Counted from the stretch's first letter, positions 49,991 through 57,545 are shown. The stretch: DNA of 64,000 nt from DASRIA01 sp963724065 (GCA_963724065.1 CAVRTB010000002.1:124001-188000); one strand, 5' to 3'. The notes: generated by a model from the letters alone, not told the origin. Translations and numbers: made by a program.

Positions 49991-50425
49991 ATGATCCAGA
50001 AGGTCGCCGTCGGCACCGACGGCTCGGAAACCGCAGGCAAGGCCGTCGACTTCGCGTCCGACGTGGCCGAGAAGTTCGGCGCCACCCTCGTGATCTGTAG
50101 CTCCTACAAGCCCGTCAGCGAGGACAAGGTCCGGCGCGACCAGCGCGAGGCTCCGGAGGACATCCAGTGGTCGATCAACCCCACACAAGAGGTCGACGCG
50201 ACACTCGACCAGGCCGCAAAGCGGGCGCGGGGCCGCGGCATCGAGACCGTCACCGAGGCGCGTGAGGGCGACCCGGCCGACGTGCTCGTCGGCATCGCGG
50301 AGGCGCACGGCGCCGACCTGCTGGTCGTCGGCAACAAGGGCATGGACCGCCGCGTGCTCGGCAGCGTGCCCAACAGCGTCTCGCACAAGGCCCCCTGCTC
50401 GGTGGTGATCGTAAAGACGACGTAA
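49991..50425 (+). CDS. Universal stress protein (UspA family)
   Basis: 144 residues from ATG 49991, with AGGAGG at 49976-49981 nine bases upstream. ATG 49982 directly abuts that site and is less likely. VAVGTDGSETAGKAVDFASDVA is the N-terminal motif. The ATP-binding signature VGNKGMDRRVLGSVPNSVSHKAPCSVVIV has the G-2x-G-9x-G-S form. The protein is expected to bind ATP and support survival in stress or dormancy. The SnoaL-like gene starts 13 nt after its stop. Confidence 0.88.
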   Translation: MIQKVAVGTDGSETAGKAVDFASDVAEKFGATLVICSSYKPVSEDKVRRDQREAPEDIQWSINPTQEVDATLDQAAKRARGRGIETVTEAREGDPADVLVGIAEAHGADLLVVGNKGMDRRVLGSVPNSVSHKAPCSVVIVKTT

Positions 50426-50438
50426 CGTGCAGGAGGCG

Positions 50439-50840
50439 ATGTCCGACATCCTCGAGCAGCTCAAGGGCTCGTACGCGGCGCTGAACCGGCGTGACATCGA
50501 CGGCACGGTCGCGGTCCTCGACGAGGACGCGAGCTGGGTCGAGCACTCGGACCTGCCCGAGGCGGGGAGCTACCGCGGCCGCGAGACGATCCGCGCGTTC
50601 CTCGAGCACTTCCTCGACTCGTGGGACGACTTCGAGCAGCAGATCGAGGACGCGCGCGAGGAGGACGGCTGCGTGCTGCTCTTCATCCGGCTGAACGCCC
50701 GTGGCAAGGGAAGCGGCATCGACGTCGAGTCGCGTTATGCCCACCTCTGGCTGATGCGCGAAGGGCGCGGCGTGCGCGTCGACGCCTACTACGACCGCGA
50801 GTCCGCGCTAGCGGCGCTGCGCGCCGCTCGTCCCGGCTGA
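50439..50840 (+). CDS. SnoaL-like/NTF2-fold protein
   Basis: 133 residues from ATG 50439, with AGGAGG at 50431-50436 (very short spacing; GTG 50427 is the alternative). LKGSYAALNRRDIDGTVAVLDEDASWVEHSD and SYRGRETIRAFLEHFLDSWDDFEQQIED are the NTF2 pattern. RLNARGKGSGIDVESRYAHLWLMREGRGVRVDAYYDRESAL closely matches the gene at 55008, so these two are paralogues. The 3' end overlaps the convergent membrane gene by 33 nt. Confidence 0.78.
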   Translation: MSDILEQLKGSYAALNRRDIDGTVAVLDEDASWVEHSDLPEAGSYRGRETIRAFLEHFLDSWDDFEQQIEDAREEDGCVLLFIRLNARGKGSGIDVESRYAHLWLMREGRGVRVDAYYDRESALAALRAARPG

Positions 50841-51620
50841 TCCCGCGACCCCGACGAGCAGCACCGACACGGCGAACGCGACGAACGCCCACGCCTCCCC
50901 GCCGTTGAAGTCCCCGCCGAACACCGCCGCGGCGAGCAGCTCGAGGGCGCCGAGCGCGGCATAGGCGTACGCGGCCCCGCGGAAGCGCTCGAGGCGGTTG
51001 TCCGCGACCGCGAACGCGGCGGCCGCGCCGAAGCCGATCAGGAAAGAGCCGAGCGCCCGCGCGGTGAGCGGCGTGAGCAGCCATGGCCAGATCGAGTCCG
51101 CGCTCGCGGGTGACACCCACAGCGCGACCCCGATCCCGAGCATCACGAGCGCCTGCACCGCGAGCACCGCGCGCAGGACGCCCGGCACCGCGGTGAAGAC
51201 GAGCTCGCGCGGGCCCGCAGGCACGGCGAGCTGGCGCCGGACCAGCACGGCGAGCGCAACCGGAAGCGAGCAGTACACGACGAGCCAGAACCAGCCAAAC
51301 AGCGAATCGAGGTCGAACTTGTCGAGATGCGCGAGGGTCGCCGCGAGCAGTAGGACGGCGATCGTCGTGACGGGCACCATCGTCGGCACCGCTTCCTCCC
51401 AGGTCTCGCGCCGCGCGGTCCAGCCGATCAGGACGAACGCGGCCCAGTAGGCGGCGCCCAGGAACGCGGCCGTCAGCGGCGGCGCGATCGTCCACGAGAA
51501 GAAGCGGTCGGTCTCCTCGGCGAGCGGGAACAGGAGGAAGCCGGCGACGAGCGCGAGCGCCGCGAACGCGCCCAGCAGGACGCGCAGCTCCGAGGTCAGA
51601 GGGCGTGCCGTGGTGCTCAC
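50808..51620 (-). CDS. Multi-pass membrane protein, unknown function
   Basis: 270 residues with about eight helices (LLGAFAALALVAGFLLFPLA, IAPPLTAAFLGAAYWAAFVLIGW, MVPVTTIAVLLLAATLA, LFGWFWLVVYCSLPVALAVLV and others) and a loop with SPASADSIWPWLLTPLTARALGSFLIGFG. The start is GTG 51620, because the GTG at 51629 overlaps TAGAGT (51628-51633, minus sense), which is a good -10 seven nt upstream. Function unknown. Confidence 0.75.
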   Translation of the reverse strand: MSTTARPLTSELRVLLGAFAALALVAGFLLFPLAEETDRFFSWTIAPPLTAAFLGAAYWAAFVLIGWTARRETWEEAVPTMVPVTTIAVLLLAATLAHLDKFDLDSLFGWFWLVVYCSLPVALAVLVRRQLAVPAGPRELVFTAVPGVLRAVLAVQALVMLGIGVALWVSPASADSIWPWLLTPLTARALGSFLIGFGAAAAFAVADNRLERFRGAAYAYAALGALELLAAAVFGGDFNGGEAWAFVAFAVSVLLVGVAGSAGTSGAQRR

Positions 51621-51627
51621 GGCACGC

Positions 51628-51633
51628 ACTCTA
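51628..51633 (-). promoter_or_regulatory. -10 TAGAGT of a leaderless membrane-protein gene
   Basis: Minus-strand TAGAGT, 7 nt before GTG 51620, decides between two possible starts. Confidence 0.45.
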
Positions 51634-51677
51634 GAACGCTGCAGGAGCGCGGCTGTGCCGCGCCCCCGTCAGCGCAA

Positions 51678-52553
51678 CTAACCCGCCATCGCGGTGCCGG
51701 TGAACGCGCACGCGGCGGTGCCGCCGAACGCGTCGGCCTCCTCGCCGAGGAAGGTCGCCGACACGCTCACGCCCGCGGGCGTCGTGTAAACGATCGTCCC
51801 CTGCGAGCCGTCATCGTTCTGGGCGAGCAGCGAGAAGTTCTCACCCGGGTTGAGGTCGTTGTCCTGGCGGTAGAAGGGCACATTGCCCGGGTCCTTGTTC
51901 CACGACACGTGCAGCGTCGCGTGCGCGATCGTCGACGCGGCACGCACGTCGAGGTCCGGCCCGGCGCCGCAAGTCGCCGACAGCACGAGCCCGCCGAGGT
52001 CGAGCACGCGCGTCGCCGCGGTGTTGATCGGCGCGCGGAAGTCGATCTTCCCGGCGTGCAGGCCGTCGAGGCGATCGGCGTTCAGACCGGTCGCCACTCC
52101 CGTGGCGTTGGTCGTGAACGGCTTCCCGGCGTCGGTCTTCGTCTCGATGCGCCCGGCCTCGTCGCCGCCCGTCTCGAACTCGAAGGCGCGGCCCGCGGCG
52201 AGGTTGTTCGCCCTCACGCATGCCTCACGGCCGAGGCTCGACCGGCAGCCATAGATCGCGCCGCCGCCGTTGCCGTCGCGGGTGTTCGACTGGCGCGTCC
52301 CGTAGGTCTTGGTCGAGGAGATCAGCTGCGTCTCGCGCTTGGCCGTCCCGCTGCTGGGGTTGCGCTTTCCCTCACGCAGCACGTTTCCCGTGGCGCCCAC
52401 CGCGAAGGGCGACACCACGAGGGCGAGCACCACCGCGCTCGCGAGCACGTAACGTCCCTGGCCTGCCGGCCCGCGGCGCGGGCGCCTGGCCGTCGCGACG
52501 TAGCGGTCGACCGCCTCCGTCCAGTCTCGGTCATCCTGTCTGTTGCTCGGCAT
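51678..52553 (-). CDS. Membrane-anchored extracellular protein of unknown function
   Basis: 291 residues. A cytoplasmic N-terminus (MPSNRQDDRDWTEAVDRYVA) is followed by one helix (YVLASAVVLALVVSPFAVGAT) and an outside domain. ATGLNADRLDGLHAGKIDFRAP is a NADxLDG-type motif often found in repetitive surface and tail proteins. The rest is beta-rich with CGAGPDLDVRA and a final AFGGTAACAFTGTAMAG. AGGAGG precedes the ATG and TAACTT further upstream could be the -10. I do not know the function. Confidence 0.72.
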   Translation of the reverse strand: MPSNRQDDRDWTEAVDRYVATARRPRRGPAGQGRYVLASAVVLALVVSPFAVGATGNVLREGKRNPSSGTAKRETQLISSTKTYGTRQSNTRDGNGGGAIYGCRSSLGREACVRANNLAAGRAFEFETGGDEAGRIETKTDAGKPFTTNATGVATGLNADRLDGLHAGKIDFRAPINTAATRVLDLGGLVLSATCGAGPDLDVRAASTIAHATLHVSWNKDPGNVPFYRQDNDLNPGENFSLLAQNDDGSQGTIVYTTPAGVSVSATFLGEEADAFGGTAACAFTGTAMAG

Positions 52554-52752
52554 CCTTCCTCCTTACGGCGCGATTTCTCCCCCTGTGCGGGCAAGTTAGA
52601 GAGAGGTTCGCCGGAGTGCGCCGGTCGCCTGCGCGTGCAACACGACACCCGAGTCAGGGGCTTGGGCCCCACCGGCGTCGGCGCGCATGTCCGAACGTTG
52701 GCGATGTACACCCACCCCCCGGGTGCGGATTGCCAAGGTTCGGGTCGTCGGC

Positions 52753-52765
52753 CGGCGTGACGCCG
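52753..52765 (-). terminator. Small hairpin after the 52781 gene
   Basis: CGGCG, TGA loop, CGCCG, 15 nt beyond the stop of the minus-strand membrane protein. Weak evidence; no T tract. Confidence 0.3.
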
Positions 52766-52780
52766 CGGGTTCGGAATGAA

Positions 52781-53362
52781 TCATCTAGGTCGTGGCGCCA
52801 CCTCGATACTCCCCAGCACGACCGGAGCCAGCAGGCGCCTGATCAGCAGCCCGCCGTTCGCCCACAGGGCGGGCAGCCACATCGGGATCCCGGCGACGTC
52901 GGGGTGCGCATAGTCGAAGGCGCCGGTGCCGAGGATCGCGATCTCGCCGAGCGGCCCGAGCAGCGCCGCCGCCAGCGCGTAGACCAGGTCGCCGCGCAGC
53001 GGGGCGAGCACGAGGCGCCCGGCGACCAGCCCCAGGAGGCCGGCGGTCACCCACGGCGCGCCGTCCCCGTCCCACAACGCCGTCGCGCCGTAGGCGGCCG
53101 CGAACAGCAGCAGCTCCGCCGCGCGCCGCGCGACCCCGAGCGGGGGGAACACCGGCGGCCCGACCGCACGCTCGATCCACGGGATCGCGATGCCCGCCGC
53201 GACTCCGGCGAGCCCGAACTCGATCGGCACGAACCAGGCCCAGTCACCGAAGGACTCGGTTTCATAGGAGAGCACGTCGCCGAGGAGGTGGATGCCGTCG
53301 AGCGCGGTGCCCACGAGCGCGCCGATCGCGAAGCAGGTTGCGAGGCTGCGGGCGGGTGGCAT
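52781..53362 (-). CDS. Multi-pass membrane protein, unknown function
   Basis: 193 residues from ATG 53362, 7 nt after GATACT (53370-53375, minus sense). Helices include LATCFAIGALVGTALDGIHLLGDVL, WFVPIEFGLAGVAAGIAIPWI, ELLLFAAAYGATALW, WVTAGLLGLVAGRLVLAPL and ALLGPLGEIAILGTGAF. It is divergent from the spermidine-synthase-like gene. No family is assigned. Confidence 0.72.
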   Translation of the reverse strand: MPPARSLATCFAIGALVGTALDGIHLLGDVLSYETESFGDWAWFVPIEFGLAGVAAGIAIPWIERAVGPPVFPPLGVARRAAELLLFAAAYGATALWDGDGAPWVTAGLLGLVAGRLVLAPLRGDLVYALAAALLGPLGEIAILGTGAFDYAHPDVAGIPMWLPALWANGGLLIRRLLAPVVLGSIEVAPRPR

Positions 53363-53369
53363 CAAGCGC

Positions 53370-53399
53370 AGTATCGATGCTCCCGGATTCCGCTAGGGT
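53370..53399. promoter_or_regulatory. Back-to-back leaderless promoters
   Basis: GATACT (minus sense, 53370-53375) serves the membrane protein start at 53362 and TAGGGT (53394-53399) serves TTG 53408, 8 nt away. The TAGGGT with 8-nt spacing is the same as before the gene at 741. Confidence 0.5.
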
Positions 53400-53407
53400 C
53401 CGCCCGC

Positions 53408-54976
53408 TTGGCTGAACCGCAGACCATCCCGCAGCGACCGACCGCGACCGGCGGGGACATGCGACCCTTGCCGGTGCCGGAGCTGTTCGCGTTTCTCGGG
53501 AGCGGCTCGCTGCTCGTGCTGGAGATCGTCGCGGCGCGCATCATCGCGCCCAACGTGGGCGTCTCGCTGTACACGTGGACGTCGGTGATCGGCGTCGTGC
53601 TCGCCGGCCTCACGCTCGGGAACTGGCTGGGCGGCAGGCTTGCCGACCGCCGCCCGGGGCGCACGACACTCTCCGCGCTCTACCTGGGAGCTGCCGCGGC
53701 CACGGCGCTGATCCTGTTCTTCGCGCGCGACGTGAACGCGTTCACGGCCCCCAGCTCGTGGGCGGCGATTCTCCAGGTGCTGTGGATCACCACGATCATG
53801 TTCTTCCTGCCGTCGGTGCTGCTCGGCACGCCGACCCCGATGATCGTGAAGCTCTCGCTGAACTCGCTCGACAACACGGGGCGGGTCGTCGGCCGGATCC
53901 AGGCGTTCGCGACGGCCGGGAGCATCCTGGGCGTGTTCCTGACGGGCTTCGCGCTGATCTCGTGGTTCGGCACGCGCGCGATCGTCGCCGGGATCGTGGT
54001 GCTGCTCCTGATCCTCGCCGCGCTCAGCCACCCGTACCTGACGGACACGAACAGGGTGGTTGCGGCGGTGCGCCGCCAGCCCGCGCTGGGGATCGTTCCG
54101 GCGGTGGTCCTGGTCGCCGCGCTCACGCTCGCGATGACAGCGGAGAGCAAGTGCATCAAGGAGAGCAACTACTTCTGCATCGACGTCGGGCCGGATGCGA
54201 CGGGCCTCAACAAGGAGCTGCGGCTCGACCTCCTGATCCACGGCATCGTCAACCCGCAGAATCCCGCGGAACTGATCTATCCGTATGAGCGGCTCTACCA
54301 GCAGGTGACGGAGTCGGCGTTCCCGAAGCGCGGCGAGATCAGCTCCTTCCAGATCGGCGGCGGCACCTATTCGTTTCCCCGGTATCTCGCCGCCAACTAC
54401 GACGCGAAGTCGATCGTCGCGGAGATCGATCCCGCGGTCACGGACGTCGCGCGCTCGCACCTGGGGCTGCGCGACTCGCCGGAGATCGAGATCCAGCATG
54501 AGGACGCGCGGCTCGAGCTGAACGAGCGGCCCGACGGCGAGCGCTACGACCTGGTGCTCGGTGACGCCTTCAACGACATCGCGGTGCCGTACCACCTCAC
54601 CACCGAGGAGTTCAACGAGCGAGTGGCCGACCACCTCTCGCCCCGCGGGCTCTACCTGATCAACGTGGTGGACGGCAAGGACTACGACTTCCTGCGCTCG
54701 TTCATGGCCACCCTCACGAAGACCTTCAGCGACATCGGCCTGATGACGGTGCCCGGCCAGCAGGTCCAGGGCGAGCGGGCGACGTTCGTGGTCGTGGCCG
54801 CCGACCACGAGCTCCCCCGCCTGCAGACGATCGCCGGACTCGAGCGGCTGCGGCCGTTCCTCGAGGAGAAGGACACCGTCGAGCTGACCGACGACCACGT
54901 GCCGGTCGACCAGTTGCTGGCGCCCGTTTACGGCGAGAGTCTCGAGGAGCACTCCGGCGGGGAGCCCGAGGAGTAG
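53408..54976 (+). CDS. Spermidine-synthase-like fusion (membrane domain + methyltransferase-like domain)
   Basis: 522 residues from TTG 53408 (ATG 53459 is possible). The first ~230 residues are membrane helices: FLGSGSLLVLEIVAARIIAPNVGVSLYTWTSVIGVVLAGLTLGNWLGGRLADR, LQVLWITTIMFFLPSVLLGTPTPMIVKL and TGFALISWFGTRAIVAGIVVLLLILAAL. They resemble the spermidine-synthase-associated transporter-like domain. The C-terminal half has FQIGGGTYSFPRYLAANYDAKSIVAEIDPAVTDVARSHLGL and YDLVLGDAFNDIAVPYHLTTEEF, i.e. the SpeE fold with its acidic residues. These fused proteins are common in actinobacteria and their polyamine role is unproven. Confidence 0.85.
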   Translation: MAEPQTIPQRPTATGGDMRPLPVPELFAFLGSGSLLVLEIVAARIIAPNVGVSLYTWTSVIGVVLAGLTLGNWLGGRLADRRPGRTTLSALYLGAAAATALILFFARDVNAFTAPSSWAAILQVLWITTIMFFLPSVLLGTPTPMIVKLSLNSLDNTGRVVGRIQAFATAGSILGVFLTGFALISWFGTRAIVAGIVVLLLILAALSHPYLTDTNRVVAAVRRQPALGIVPAVVLVAALTLAMTAESKCIKESNYFCIDVGPDATGLNKELRLDLLIHGIVNPQNPAELIYPYERLYQQVTESAFPKRGEISSFQIGGGTYSFPRYLAANYDAKSIVAEIDPAVTDVARSHLGLRDSPEIEIQHEDARLELNERPDGERYDLVLGDAFNDIAVPYHLTTEEFNERVADHLSPRGLYLINVVDGKDYDFLRSFMATLTKTFSDIGLMTVPGQQVQGERATFVVVAADHELPRLQTIAGLERLRPFLEEKDTVELTDDHVPVDQLLAPVYGESLEEHSGGEPEE

Positions 54977-55007
54977 GGCCGGGCGCGCATCGGCGATAGT
55001 TGCCGGG

Positions 55008-55406
55008 ATGCCGCCACCGAACGCCGAGATCGTCCGCACCGGCTACGAGGCCTGGAATCGCGGCGACCGCGAAGCTCTGTTCGGCGCGTTGGACCCGGAG
55101 ATCGAGTGGCGGCTCCCCGACAGCGGGATGAACACCGGGACGTACCGCGGCCACGAGGGCGTCGGAGAGCTGATCGAGAGCTACCTCGAGGCGTTCGAGC
55201 ACTTCACCGTCGAGGTCGAGCAGGTCTTCGAGGCCGGCGACAGGGTCGTCGCGTTCGTGCGTGCCTCCGCGCGGGGAAAGGCCAGCGGGGTCGACGTCGA
55301 GACCCGCCCCGCGCACCTCTGGACGCTACGCGCAGGGAGGGCCGTGCGGATGGAGGTCTTCCCCGCGCGCGACCAGGCCCTGGAGGCCGCGGGAATCGCC
55401 GGCTAG
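55008..55406 (+). CDS. SnoaL-like/NTF2-fold protein
   Basis: 132 residues from ATG 55008, 7 nt after GATAGT (54995-55000). VRTGYEAWNRGDREALFGALDPEIEWRLPD, TYRGHEGVGELIESYLEAFEHFTVEVEQVFEAGDRVVAFVRASARGKASGVDVETRPAHLWTLRAGRAV. Clearly paralogous to 50439 in its second half. A small cavity protein; ligand unknown. Confidence 0.8.
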   Translation: MPPPNAEIVRTGYEAWNRGDREALFGALDPEIEWRLPDSGMNTGTYRGHEGVGELIESYLEAFEHFTVEVEQVFEAGDRVVAFVRASARGKASGVDVETRPAHLWTLRAGRAVRMEVFPARDQALEAAGIAG

Positions 55407-55423
55407 AACCTGAAGCCGGATGG

Positions 55424-55636
55424 CGAGCACGATTCGAGGTCGACGGCACGGTCATCGATGCCCCAGCCGGCACGTTCATCAACGCCTCCGACGTTGCCAC
55501 ACCGCGATCGGCCATCGCCGCAGAGGACAACACCGTTGTGCTCGTCATCGGCGCAGAACCTGGCGCTCCATTCGAAATCACATCGGCAGAACGTGAGGAG
55601 ATGGCCGGGGCCGGCGTGTCCGTGCGCCCGGCGTGA
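55424..55636 (+). pseudogene. C-terminal remnant of a cupin gene
   Basis: This stretch encodes RFEVDGTVIDAPAGTFINAS and TVVLVIGAEPGAPFEI, ending at TGA 55634-55636. It looks like the second half of a small cupin (typical: FxVDGExVDAPAGT, then AVGGxPGxPFE). No start or N-terminal cupin motif is present; its 5' side runs straight into the SnoaL stop, so it is a truncated relic. Base use is less GC-rich than the neighbours by eye. Confidence 0.5.
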
Positions 55637-55642
55637 CGCCGG

Positions 55643-55692
55643 CTACCCCCGCTCGATCAACTCGACCCGGTACCCGTCCGGGTGCTGGACTG
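55643..55692 (-). pseudogene. C-terminal remnant of a VOC/glyoxalase gene
   Basis: Minus strand reads TSVQHPDGYRVELIERG then TAG. It parallels the end of the intact glyoxalase at 56241 (VRDPDGYRVELIEKS), also at the DNA level. The rest of the gene is gone. It ends 7 nt from the cupin remnant. The 80 nt between it and ATG 55773 hold nothing further recognisable apart from a GATACT hexamer. Confidence 0.5.
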
Positions 55693-55757
55693 AAGTAGCT
55701 GACGACGCGCGATGCCAAGGAGTGACCAGAAGTCCAGCGACGACTGGTCGTAGCCGT

Positions 55758-55763
55758 GATACT
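55758..55763 (+). promoter_or_regulatory. -10 GATACT
   Basis: GATACT ends 9 nt before ATG 55773; no Shine-Dalgarno sequence. Probably gives a leaderless mRNA. Confidence 0.4.
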
Positions 55764-55772
55764 GGGCGGACG

Positions 55773-56231
55773 ATGTCGGACGAGAACATCGACCTCGTTA
55801 AGAAGCTCGTCCCTCCCGCGGGTATGGATTACACCGATCTGTTTGGCGACGAGGTGCTTTGGGCGGCCGCAAAAGACGCCGCCGAGCCAATTGTCGCACC
55901 CGACATAGAAGGCGCATTTATCGCCTGGGGCCAGCGATTGATGGAGTTCAAGGGACTCGACGGCATGCGGGACGCCTTCCTTCAATGGCTTGCCCCTTGG
56001 ACGAGCTATTACGACGAAATCGAGGAGATCTTCGCGGTTGGCGATGATCGCGTTGTCGTCCTCGGGCGCGAGCACGGATACCGTCTCGATACAGGAATCG
56101 AGGTGTCGGCGGAGAGCGCCGGTGTCTACCTCGTGCGCAACGGCAAGATCATCCGAGCCGAGTACTACGCAAAGCAAGCCGAAGCCCTTGAAGCGGTGCG
56201 CCTCGTAGGGCCACACCCGCGGCGCTCGTAA
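55773..56231 (+). CDS. SnoaL-like protein, compositionally unusual
   Basis: 152 residues: MSDENIDLVKKLVPPAGMDYTDLFGDEVLWAAAKDAAEPIV, then KGLDGMRDAFLQWLAPWTSYYDEIEEIFAVGDDRVVVLGREHGYRLDTGIEVSAESAGVYLVRNGKIIRAEYYAKQAEALEAV. It has the NTF2/SnoaL pattern. The DNA is visibly richer in A and T at third positions than the neighbours, and the gene sits next to two gene remnants, so recent acquisition is likely. It converges on the glyoxalase at 56241. Confidence 0.75.
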   Translation: MSDENIDLVKKLVPPAGMDYTDLFGDEVLWAAAKDAAEPIVAPDIEGAFIAWGQRLMEFKGLDGMRDAFLQWLAPWTSYYDEIEEIFAVGDDRVVVLGREHGYRLDTGIEVSAESAGVYLVRNGKIIRAEYYAKQAEALEAVRLVGPHPRRS

Positions 56232-56240
56232 GATCCGCCG

Positions 56241-56612
56241 TCAGCTCTTCTCGATCAACTCAACCCTGTAGCCGTCCGGGTCGCGCACGAAGCACAGCCG
56301 CGAACCGCCCTCGCGCACCGTGTAAGGGGGCTTCTCGGGCTCGATCCCCTGACCGCCCAGGCGCTCGAGGGTCGCGTCGATGTCGTCGACGGTGACGGCC
56401 ACGTGCCCGTAGCCGGTGCCGAGGTCGTAGTCCTCGACGCCGAAGTTGTAGGTCAGCTCGAGCCGGTCGCCGTCGCCGGGCAGGCCCATGAAGACGTTGA
56501 TCGCCTCGTCGCGGATCGGCATCCGCCGACGCTCCTCGAAGCCGAGCGCCTCGTAGAACGCGACCGACTTGTCAGGGTCCGTGATGCGGTAGCAGGTGTG
56601 GATCAGTTCCAT
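56241..56612 (-). CDS. gloA: Lactoylglutathione lyase-type glyoxalase I
   Basis: 123 residues from ATG 56612; GGAGGAAC lies upstream. MELIHTCYRITDPDKSVAFYEALGFEERRRMPI, LELTYNFGVEDYDLGTGYGHVAVTVDDIDATLERLGG and RLCFVRDPDGYRVELIEKS carry the four metal ligands of glyoxalase I in order (H in LIHT, E in LELT, H in GYGH, E in RVELIE). It detoxifies methylglyoxal as its thiol adduct. Actinobacteria often use a thiol other than glutathione, so the exact cosubstrate is open. Confidence 0.85.
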   Translation of the reverse strand: MELIHTCYRITDPDKSVAFYEALGFEERRRMPIRDEAINVFMGLPGDGDRLELTYNFGVEDYDLGTGYGHVAVTVDDIDATLERLGGQGIEPEKPPYTVREGGSRLCFVRDPDGYRVELIEKS

Positions 56613-56657
56613 GTGGTCAGTTCCTCCAAGGGCGCAGTCTATTAACAGCATTCACAC

Positions 56658-57398
56658 GTGGATGGTCCATCATTGAAGAGCATGCTTCGCATCGGCCACA
56701 AGGGAGCGGACCTGATCGAGCCGGGGAACACGCTCGCGAGCTTCGACGCCGCCGTGCACCACGGGGTCGACATGATCGAGCTCGACGTATTGCCTGCACG
56801 CCGTCCCTCGGCTGAGCAGGCCGACCTCGAGGTCGGCCGATTGGTTCTGGCACACGACTACGAGGACGCCGCCGAGCGACAGCCCCTGACCATCGACGAG
56901 GGGTTCGCCCATCTCGCGTCGGAGCGCTTCGCGGGCATCGACTTCATCGTCGACCTCAAGCTCCCCGGGTACGAGACGCGGGTGATCGACGCGCTGCGCG
57001 CCGCCGGCCTGCGCGACCGCGCAATGGTCTCTTCCACCTACAAGGAGAGCCTCACGCGGCTGCGCGCCTACGACGCGGATCTCAAGGTCGGCTGGTCCGT
57101 GCCCCGCGCGCGCCGCGACTACACCTCATCGAAGCTGATGATCGTCCCGGCGCTGGCCGTGCTGGCGGTGATGCGCCGCACACTCCCGCGCCAGGCCGCG
57201 CAGGCACTGCGCGCGGGGCTCTGCCACGCGGTGATGGCGCACTGGCGCCTCGTCACCCCCGCGCTCGTCAAGTCGATCGACGCGGCCGGCGGCGACCTGT
57301 ACGTCTGGACGGTGGACCACGCGCCGCGCATCCGCGAGCTGAGGACGCTCGGCGTCACCGGCGTGATCACGAACGACCCGCGCCTGTTCGCGGCTTAG
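56658..57398 (+). CDS. Glycerophosphodiester phosphodiesterase-like protein
   Basis: 246 residues from GTG 56658 (ATG 56682 is an alternative). LRIGHKGADLIEPGNTLASFDAAVHHGVDMIELDVLP and RLVLAHDYEDA correspond to the GDPD active site: His, the ExD metal pair and the acid-base His. The usual HRG reads HKG and PENT reads PGNT, a variant I associate with an actinobacterial subfamily. FIVDLKLPGYE and YVWTVDHAPRIRELRTLGVTGVITNDP complete the TIM barrel. No signal peptide; probably cytoplasmic hydrolysis of glycerophosphodiesters. Confidence 0.82.
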   Translation: MDGPSLKSMLRIGHKGADLIEPGNTLASFDAAVHHGVDMIELDVLPARRPSAEQADLEVGRLVLAHDYEDAAERQPLTIDEGFAHLASERFAGIDFIVDLKLPGYETRVIDALRAAGLRDRAMVSSTYKESLTRLRAYDADLKVGWSVPRARRDYTSSKLMIVPALAVLAVMRRTLPRQAAQALRAGLCHAVMAHWRLVTPALVKSIDAAGGDLYVWTVDHAPRIRELRTLGVTGVITNDPRLFAA

Positions 57399-57411
57399 GA
57401 CCTGCCAACCC

Positions 57412-57522
57412 CGAGTTGTCACGACAACTCGCGCTGATCTGAGCGTCGCCATCGCTCGGGCCCTCACATCCCGACCGAACGTCCCGGACTGTGTGCTCTG
57501 GGCGGTATCGCGGGACGTTCGG
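57412..57522. repeat. Three successive inverted repeats between convergent genes
   Basis: (1) CGAGTTGTC (57412-57420), AC, GACAACTCG (57423-57431). (2) GAGCG then CGCTC around 57441-57458. (3) CCGAACGTCCCG (57475-57486) and CGGGACGTTCGG (57511-57522), a perfect 12-bp stem with a 24-nt loop. They fill the gap between the GDPD gene (plus) and the degenerate GGDEF gene (minus). They may be terminators, though none has a T tract. Confidence 0.7.
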
Positions 57523-57545
57523 CCACGAGCTATGGGTCGTGCTGC

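Noticed and set aside
52220..53407. Open frame extending upstream of the spermidine-synthase-like gene
   Set aside because: It reads antisense through two minus-strand genes in Arg/Pro-rich low-complexity style. A leaderless TTG at 53408 explains the true start.
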